Source: Charina bottae (lineage: Eukaryota; Chordata; Lepidosauria; Squamata; Charinaidae). From it: a DNA stretch of 64,000 bases. Under the pieces are notes generated by a model that ran no database searches, had not been told where the DNA came from, and worked only from the letters and a program-made list of their open reading frames with translations. Of this stretch, positions 57,370 to 64,000 are shown in pieces. The DNA lies in contig JALMGJ010000018.1 of NCBI GenBank assembly GCA_023362775.1, positions 2,543,001-2,607,000 on the forward strand, written 5' to 3'. Position 1 is the first letter of the stretch, and every line of letters begins with the position of its first letter. The translations under genes and the position numbers were made by a program.

Positions 57370-57475
57370 CTGTACGCTCCTTCCGCTGCTGCTGTTGCAG
57401 GGAGACGGCGTCCACCCGGCCCAGCTGCCCGGGGTCCAGGGAGATCAGCTCCGGCGGGATCTGTGCTGAAGAGCC
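57370..57475 (-). other. Exon-like open segment inside the hAT element
   Basis: On the - strand TTCAGCACAG (ending at 57,463) precedes an open stretch translating as IPPELISLDPGQLGRVDAV then SLQQQQRKERTERL, followed by a GCAGGTGGGC donor-like site near 57,355. The composition (acidic-hydrophobic, then a polyglutamine and charged helix) looks like real protein rather than GC-driven frame. I do not recognise the parent gene. It is consistent with a genomic fragment of a host gene caught by the transposon. Confidence 0.45.
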
Positions 57476-57510
57476 CCGCCCGCTTGCCCGTGGGGCCTCA
57501 CGAAGGGAGG

Positions 57511-57682
57511 CTGAGCTCCGCAGCCGAGCCTGGGCGTGCGTGCGGGAGGGAAGCCGCCATCGCAGGCTTCCTCGCCGAGTTTGTCCGCCGCCTGCAGGGA
57601 GGGAGGCGGGGGGGACAGGGCTGGGCTCTGGGGCGGGGGCAGGGGCCGCGGACGGCAGGCCAAAGGGAGATGCCAGGGCGAC
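57511..57682 (-). other. Captured copy of the CpG-island block (24,084-24,260)
   Basis: Read on the - strand this block repeats the host CpG-island block, including the acceptor-like CTCCCTGCAG and the frame after it. Because intron-like sequence before the acceptor is included, the copy came from DNA, not from spliced RNA. Confidence 0.75.
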
Positions 57683-57764
57683 TGTAGCGACCGGAGGCGG
57701 CCAAGGGGAGAGCAGGCGGCTCTTCGCCCTCGGCGCGCCGCGGGGCCAGACGAGCCTCCGGCTG

Positions 57765-58900
57765 CTGCTTCCTGCGCCTGTGGCCTCTTCGCTGCCGCCG
57801 CCGCCCGCCTCTGCCGCTCTCCGCTTCTCCGCAAAGCTCCTGGTTCATCTTAATGCAGGGCTTTCCAAACTTTTGCCGTTGGCGACACACCAACGGCTGG
57901 CCCACGAAGACCTGGAAGCGGCAGTGCTTCCAGGTTGCTGCCGCTGCGGCGGCAGGGGCTGCCCCTTCGAAAGGGCAGGCTCCGGGGACCCCGAAAATGC
58001 CCTCGGTTCCGGCAGGGAGGCGAAAATCGCATGCGCACGCTGCTGGCTTCCCAGCGCACAGCTGATCGGCGCGGAGAATTTCCACCCCAGGCAGCCCTGC
58101 AGCATGCGTGATTTTCGCCTCCCTGCCGGAACCGAGGGCATTTTCGGGGTCCCCGGAGCCTGTCCTTTCAAATGGGCAGTGGTGGCAGCGGACCATCAGC
58201 GCTTCCAGGGCACCGCTGCTGCCGCTGCCCCTTCAAAAGGGCAGGCTCCGGGGACCCCGAAAATGACCTCGGTTCCGGCAGGGAGGCAAAAATCACGCAT
58301 GCTGCAGGGCTGCCTGGGGTGGAAGTTCTCCGCGCCGATCAGCTGTGCGCTGGGAAGCCAGCAGCGTGTGCATGCAATTTTCGCCTCCCTGCCGGAACCG
58401 AGGGCATTTTCGGGGTCCCCGGAGCCTGTCCTTTCAAAGGGGCAGTGGTGGCAGCGGACCATCAGCGCTTCCAGGGCACCGCTGCTGCCACTGCCCCTTC
58501 AAAAGGGCAGGCTCCGGGGACCCCAAAAATGACCTTGGTTCTGGCAGGGAGGCGAAAATCACGCATGCTGCAGGGCTGCCTGGGGTGGAAATTCTCAGCG
58601 CCAATCAGCTGTGCGCTGGGAAGCCAGCAGCGTGTGCATGCGATTTTCGCCTCCCTGCCGGAACCGAGGGCATTTTCAGGGTCCCCGGAGCCTGCCCTTT
58701 CGAAGGGGCAGCCCCTGCCGCCGCAGCGGCAGCAACCCGGAAGCACCGCCGCTTCCAGGTCTTCGTGGGCCAGCCGTTGGTGTGTCGCCAACGGCAAAAG
58801 TTTGGAAAGCCCTGCATTAAGATGAACCAGGAGCTTTGCGGAGAAGCGGAGAGCCGTAGAGGCGGGCGGCGGCGGCAGCGAAGAGGCCACGGGCACAGGA
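57765..58900. repeat. Large nested inverted repeat (hairpin unit) inside the hAT element
   Basis: The arms at about 57,800-58,060 and 58,610-58,860 are reverse complements over roughly 250 bp each. They start with CAGGGCTTTCCAAACTTTTG at 57,856 and end with its complement at 58,814, which resembles a second, hAT-like terminus. The sequence between holds further alternating direct and inverted copies of a unit containing CTCGGTTCCGGCAGGGAGGC and CTCCGGGGACCCCGAAAATG. The flanks (CATCTTAATG left, CATTAAGATG right) are also inverted, so this is not a plain transposon insertion with direct target repeats. A further direct copy of the left flank lies at 58,928-58,964. Confidence 0.8.
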
Positions 58901-59124
58901 AGCAGCCGCCGCCACCCGCCTTGCCTCTGCCGCTCTCCGCAAAGCTCCTGGTTCATCTTAATGTTTCCTTTTCCTCCCCTTCAATACGTTCCAGCAAGCG
59001 AGGTGGAAGCGGAGAGCGGCAGAGGCGGGCCGCTTGCCTGCCTGCTTGCCTCCCTCCGCGAGGCCCCCCACTGCCTTCCCGAGATCCAAGCCGGAGAGAA
59101 AGGGCGGCGGCGGGGCCGCGCTAC

Positions 59125-59275
59125 CGGAGCGCCCGAGTGCCAGACAGGCAGCTCCGCCCACGCGCCTTCCACGCGATCGGCCCGCGAGGACCGGCCAGGG
59201 AAGGCGCGCGGGCGGAGCTCCCGTCCCGCTGCACCCCAGCCGGAGCGCCCGAGTGCCAGGCAGGCAGCTCCGCCC
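59125..59275 (+). repeat. Direct repeat of a 35-bp GC-rich motif
   Basis: GGAGCGCCCGAGTGCCAG with CAGGCAGCTCCGCCC occurs twice, about 127 bp apart, differing at one position. It lies in the right part of the hAT element. Confidence 0.6.
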
Positions 59276-59606
59276 GCAGTGCGCCCAGCATGGCAACGCT
59301 CTCCTGCCTGCCTGGCGAGCGCTTCGGGGAGGGGCGGCGGCAGCCGTTACAACGCGGGCGGAGGAAGAGGCGGCGGCGGCGACCAACCAACTTCCCCACC
59401 CGCCGACCTCGAAGAAGCGCTGCCCGACTCTGGAAGGCTCCCGAGGGCGGGAGGAGGAAGAATCAATCGCCCTCCTCCAGCGCCGGCCATTTGGGGGCGG
59501 GATCCAATCGCGTGGAAGGGGCGGGGGTGAGTTCAGCTGCGGAAGAGCCACACTCAAGGGGCCAAAGAGCCGCATCTGGCTCGCGAGCCGCCATTTCCGA
59601 CCCTTG

Positions 59607-59614
59607 GGCTAAGC
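59607..59614. repeat. Target duplication, right, of the 2.9-kb hAT element
   Basis: GGCTAAGC, identical to 56,716-56,723. A perfect duplication suggests a fairly recent insertion. Confidence 0.9.
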
Positions 59615-59859
59615 TAATGTAGTGTGCCTAGAATTGGAGTCAGTATTCAAGGACCTGTCAGAATAGAGGGAAGATACTGTTTACTCTCTCGGCAAACTCA
59701 TCAAATCCCTCTCCGTACCCAAATGTAACCAAGCTTTGGTGCATCTCTCTGTGTTCTTTGGTGTGACTTCCAATCGGGTTCTGATATTAAATTTTAAATC
59801 CCTTTGAGATAATTTTATTGTTTTATTACAAATATGCATGCATGTATTTATGTATGTAT

Positions 59860-60546
<687 letters not shown>

Positions 60547-60670
60547 GAAGATGACTACAAAGCTAGTACAAATTTTGGTACTTTCTTTTTCCCCTTGCTT
60601 CTCCAACTTCTGCAAAGTACAATGCCTAGTGAAGGCAGCGTGGGAATAACATTTCGAAAGACAATGAAGC

Positions 60671-60694
60671 CTCCCTCTCTTCTCTTTATCGCAG
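60671..60694 (+). other. Splice acceptor of WASF3 coding exon
   Basis: A tract dominated by C and T (CTCCCTCTCTTCTCTTTATC) is followed by GCAG at 60,691-60,694, a standard 3' splice site directly before the 5' UTR part of the exon. A second pyrimidine-rich stretch lies at 60,584-60,611. Confidence 0.85.
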
Positions 60695-60853
60695 GCTTGG
60701 TCCACTGACTCCCTGCCAAGATGCCTTTGGTGAAGCGGAATATTGAGCCGCGCCATCTCTGCCGGGGGGCCCTTCCCGATGGGGTGACCAGTGAGTTGGA
60801 GTGTGTGACCAACAGCACTTTGGCTGCCATCATTAAACAGCTGGGAAGCCTCA
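60695..60853 (+). CDS. WASF3: WASF3 (WAVE3) first coding exon, residues 1-44 plus one base; ATG at 60,721
   Basis: WASF3 is a subunit of the WAVE regulatory complex, which relays Rac signals to Arp2/3 and drives lamellipodial actin assembly; its extreme N terminus is the start of the WAVE homology domain that packs against ABI and HSPC300. The exon begins after a pyrimidine-rich acceptor ending GCAG (60,691-60,694), has 26 bases of 5' UTR, and opens at ATG 60,721 in a good context (GCCAAG before ATG). It encodes a protein starting [19 protein letters not shown] and continuing through [15 protein letters not shown]. The GALP and NSTLAAII stretches fit WASF3 rather than my recollection of WASF1 or WASF2. 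The exon ends at 60,853 before GTAAGTGG, so splicing is in phase 1 (codon 45 is split). No later exon was found by 64,000, so the gene continues outside the window. A long GATA array ends about 150 bp upstream. Confidence in the family is very high; paralogue choice rests on 44 residues. Confidence 0.94.
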
Positions 60854-60861
60854 GTAAGTGG
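60854..60861 (+). other. Splice donor of WASF3 coding exon
   Basis: GTAAGTGG follows CTCA and matches the U1 consensus GTRAGT at all six positions. The intron interrupts codon 45 after its first base, as expected if a Ser codon is completed by the next exon. Confidence 0.88.
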
Positions 60862-60969
60862 GCAGGTTTCACGCATCCTCCTCCTTCATGCCTGTTAGTA
60901 GAACCAAGCAGAATTATGGTGCAGCTCAGCTGGGTGGGCTGGCTGATTCCCTCAAAGGCAGAGACCAGC

Positions 60970-61105
60970 ATCAGAATCCGTGTTTCTCAAGCAACTTGAA
61001 GATGTGTGGACTTCAACTCCCAGAATTCCCCAGCCAGCTATGAATTCTGGGAGTTGAAGTCCACACATCTTCAAGCTACCAAGGTTGAGGAACACTGATC
61101 AGAAT
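60970..61105. mobile_element. Palindromic hAT-type MITE in WASF3 intron 2
   Basis: 60,978-61,097 with exact 8-bp ATCAGAAT flanks; arms pair over about 50 bp. Confidence 0.9.
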
Positions 61106-61485
61106 GATGTTGACAGGTTAGAGCAGTGGCCTGAAAGCATCAGAATGAAACCTAAAAGAAGAGAAAGGCAGATTTCTGTGTTTAGGAAAGTTAAATCAAA
61201 TGTGCAGGTGGAAGCTGGAAAGACTGCCTTGGCCAGGGGCATGTGAGAAGGGCCCTTTCTCATATTTTTGCAGGAGGAGAACTGTGTTGGCAGAACACAG
61301 AGAGTTGTAGTGGCAGAACATCCGGAGTCTGGTTGCACCTTTCCCAACGAACACCTTTTATTAAAAGGCAGAAGCTTTCATGACCAATTGGAATGGATTC
61401 AGAGAATGGCTTTCAGGGCTCATCAAGGGAATGGGGAGGAGAAAATGAGGAAAGTGTCTTGAGATAAGACAATTGAGGGGAGATA
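61106..61485. other. No gene seen
   Basis: WASF3 intron 2 sequence. Confidence 0.6.
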
Positions 61486-61825
61486 CAACACTTTTCAATC
61501 AGTCAATCCTAAAGGAAATCAACCCTGACTGCTCATTGGAAGGACAGATGCTGAAGCTGAAGCTCAAATACTTTGGCCCCCTAATGCGAAGAGAGGACTC
61601 CCTGGAAAAGACCCCGATGCTGGGAAAGACTGAAGGCAAAAGGAGAAGGGGACGGCAGAGGATGAGATGGTTAGATAGCATCACTGACGCGATGAACATG
61701 AATTTGAGTAAACTCTGAGAGACAGTGGAGGACAGGAAGGCCTGGCGTGCTATGGTCCATGAGGTCACGAAGAGTCGGACGCGACTCAACGACTGAACAA
61801 GAACAACAACAACAACACTTTTCAA
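61486..61825 (+). mobile_element. Bov-B LINE 3' end in WASF3 intron 2
   Basis: Flanked by exact CAACACTTTTCAA (61,486-61,498; 61,813-61,825). Encodes SILKEINPDCSLEGQMLKLK and RRRGRQRMRWLDSITDAMN, then GAAGAGTCGGACGCGACT and an (AAC)n tail. Only about 310 bp were inserted. Confidence 0.92.
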
Positions 61826-61907
61826 GTACCTCAAGGGATGTTGGTCCTGTTCTCTGTGGCCCCAGGACACAGGACTCAGCAGTGGTCTTGAATTACAGGA
61901 AGGCAGA

Positions 61908-62051
61908 ATCTAGTTCAGTGTTTCTCAATCTCAGCAACTTGAAGATGTGTGGACTTCAACTCCCAGACGTTGAAGCTTCTGGCTGGGGAATTTGGGGAGT
62001 TGAAGTCCACACATCTTCAAGTTGCTGAGATTGAGCAACACTGGTCTAGTT
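61908..62051. mobile_element. Palindromic hAT-type MITE in WASF3 intron 2
   Basis: 61,916-62,043 with flanks ATCTAGTT and GTCTAGTT. Confidence 0.88.
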
Positions 62052-64000
62052 CAATCTTAGGAAAAAAAACTTTCTAATGGTAAGAGCAATTTGAGAGTGG
62101 AACCGATGACCAGGGAGGGTGGCAGGCTCCCTTTTGCTGAACCTCTTTCAGTGGGCAGTGGTTGGGCTGCCTTAATTTCGAGATCTTCTGAGCACGGAGT
62201 TGGGTTTGAGGGTCTCCAAGCCCCTTTCAACCCCACAGTCCCACAAATCTACAATCGGAGAGTTGGAAGTGTGTGATAGGATGTTTCCAGCTGGAATTTG
62301 ATTGGACACTGCAAGAAAACGATGTTTTTAACATTTTCATCAGAAGGGCTGGAAAAAGAAGAAGCTAGATTTTTGTCCCTATCCAAAATACTTATCAAAA
62401 ATTCTCAGCAGCTTGAACCCATTTTAAGGCCTAATATGAAAGTGTGGCTGCTTAATATTATTTGCAAAGTACACACAAAACTGGGGAGGCACCTAGAGGA
62501 GGCCTACACAATGAGTGTGTGCGGGACATGAGACGTAAGGAGTGACAATTATTTCCCATCTCATTTGGTTTAAAAAAATCACTTCTGCATCTTTCTTCAG
62601 TACATTATTTTGATCCCCTTCCTTGGGCAAAGTAATGTGGCCAGCAAAGCAGGTTGTCACAAAAGAGATTTGTGCTTTGCCAGGGACAGGAAATTGCTCC
62701 ATTAGGTCCATCAAACAGGTCAAAATCCAAGACCAAATTGGAGTTGCTTACATTGATTGGGCAAAACCTTTTCCTCTGCTGAATTTATCATTTCTGCTTG
62801 TATTGATTAATTATCTGCAAAGCCAACAGTAGCATTTGAAGAACAACCGTTATTTCTCCCTTCCTTGGAGGCTGATTCATATGGCTTCCTCCACTGTAGA
62901 GGGCAAAGCGGTGATGCCGTGCCTTGGAAACGTTGACATCCAGAGGAGAATCCTCTCTAGAGAGAACTGGTGAACACCAACGATGTCTGCTGGGATCCTA
63001 CCCCACCTAAAATTCATTTCATTAATATTACCTTAATTTAAAAAAGGAATGGAAACATGTAGCAAAGGATAGTCCAATATCTAGCATTATGTTTATGAGC
63101 ATAAAGACCTCAAGGCCAAAAATCAGCATTCTTTGGTGGGTATCTTGAACCCAATGCTTTCTGCAGAAATGCGTGCAACTTCCCAGAAAAAAAGACCAAC
63201 GGGAACCAAGTTGGAAGAGCGCATCCAAGAGGGGACAGAGTAATGGCAAGGAGTATCCTCCTCGGTTTGTCTTCTGGTAAATGGGCATTATGGGACTAGA
63301 CCATGCCCACCAGAGCTATCATTTTGTGAGGATTTTCATAATATCCCCCCAAATTCAAAAAGATTGGGGAACCACTAAGCTTGGGAAACCTTTGTGCAGT
63401 TTCTAAGGCCACAGCACACGACACATACAGGTTTGCAGAAGAATAGGAAGATGTATCACTCACCATATCTTGCTGAACTACAGCTTCCGGCATCCCTCGA
63501 CACTGGTTGGAATTTATGTGAATTGTATTGCAGGAATCCCTGGAGGATAACAGTTTCCCCATCCATGCTCTAGAATTTGGGCTCTTCCAATTGTGAAGCT
63601 GGCTAGGAACTCTGGTGACTGGCAGACAATCCAATATTTTATCTGGGTTGGAAAGACGACAAGGTGCAAAACAGCGACACAAAAAAGCTGAGGTTGAATC
63701 ACATATAACATTTTCCACATTTCTAAATTAGGAAGAAGCTAGTTTTCCTAAAAATTGCTGTGTCTAGTGTATGGTTTACACAATTGTCATGTGCTTCCGA
63801 ACATGGGAAAAAATGCTACTGATCTTTTGCAATCATGCCACTGATGTTCAACAGCATGGTTAGATTTCTGGGCCTGTAGATAGTCTTGGAGCAGCAGGTA
63901 GCCCACCTGGGATTTAAGGAAAGTCGTTCATCCAGCACATATCTTGTAGAATTCACTTCTGTAGGATGAAGTCATGACCTAGTGGCCTGTGTGGTTTTAA
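62052..64000. other. No exon seen; WASF3 intron 2
   Basis: I looked for the next WASF3 exon, whose product should continue the N-terminal helix region (AEDIFGEL in the family), and did not find it. Confidence 0.65.

Larger units (their letters stand above)
56724..59606. mobile_element. 2.9-kb GC-rich non-autonomous hAT-type element carrying captured host DNA
   Basis: The left end CAGGGGTCGGCAAAC and the reversed right end CAAGGGTCGGAAATG are matching inverted termini of the Charlie-like hAT type. Both are flanked by the same 8-bp target duplication GGCTAAGC (56,716-56,723 and 59,607-59,614), the duplication length of hAT transposases. No transposase frame is present. Inside lie, in order: three ~37-bp tandem units each with a CCAAT (56,790-56,910); an exon-like segment read on the - strand (57,370-57,475); a reversed copy of the CpG-island block from 24.1 kb (57,511-57,682); a nested inverted-repeat unit (57,765-58,900); and a duplicated 35-bp motif (59,125-59,275). 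Long open frames on both strands are products of GC content. Despite being a CpG island by composition it is a transposon, not a promoter inherited with WASF3. Confidence 0.88.

Noticed and set aside
56978..59622. Frames of 200-500 codons in the 57-59.6 kb region
   Set aside because: They lie inside a hAT-type element with palindromic repeats, and the same peptide blocks recur on both strands because of the inverted repeats.
60721..60853. Assignment to WASF1 or WASF2 instead of WASF3
   Set aside because: Residues such as GALP and NSTLAAII fit WASF3; a tree with full-length sequences would settle it, but the exon alone already favours WASF3.

Overview
The window is vertebrate, almost certainly squamate reptile (lizard or snake) DNA. 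The reasons are the mix of interspersed repeats: tRNA-derived SINEs with a Bov-B-like 3' tail (Sauria/Squam-type), Bov-B, CR1 and L1 LINEs, several families of Penelope-like elements (PLEs), abundant hAT and TA-flanked palindromic elements, and a long GATA/GACA array. The species cannot be fixed from the sequence alone.

Only one protein-coding exon of a host gene is clear: the first coding exon of WASF3 (WAVE3), at 60,695-60,853 on the + strand, with an ATG at 60,721, a polypyrimidine/AG acceptor and a GTAAGT donor. A CpG island at about 23.2-24.4 kb has GC boxes, a palindromic NRF-1-type site and a possible splice donor. It is the best candidate for the WASF3 promoter and non-coding exon 1, which would give an intron 1 of about 37 kb. 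The rest is intergenic (before 23 kb), intron 1 (about 23.6-60.7 kb) and the start of intron 2.

Layout. 1-2.4 kb: two PLE insertions, each made of inverted head-to-head pieces. 2.8-5.3 kb: L1 3' fragments with long target duplications (78 and 22 bp) and a SINE. 6-15 kb: hAT and TA-type palindromic elements, a (TTCTCC)n/(TCC)n tract, SINEs and a worn LINE. 15-20.7 kb: two L1s in opposite directions, the second broken by three SINEs and a PLE piece. 22.4 kb: Bov-B 3' end. 23-24.4 kb: CpG island. 26-39 kb: mostly unique DNA with scattered repeats, a 102-bp tandem inside two SINEs and a 22-bp minisatellite. 39-56 kb: PLE ends, CR1 copies, a zinc-finger-ended LINE (two copies) and an L1-like element holding a CR1 that holds a solo LTR. 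56.7-59.6 kb: a 2.9-kb GC-rich hAT-type element with an 8-bp target duplication. 59.9-60.5 kb: GATA array. 60.7-64 kb: WASF3 exon and intron 2.

Two things stand out. First, the 2.9-kb hAT element carries, in reverse orientation, about 170 bp that closely match the CpG island at 24,084-24,260, plus an exon-like segment and a large nested inverted repeat. It looks like a DNA transposon that has captured host gene-start DNA (a Pack-type element). Second, three different PLE families end in complete hammerhead-ribozyme-like cores, on either strand, including conserved stems I, II and the minimal ACGT stem III.

All coordinates were read by eye. Similarities were judged by eye, without alignment software or database searches.
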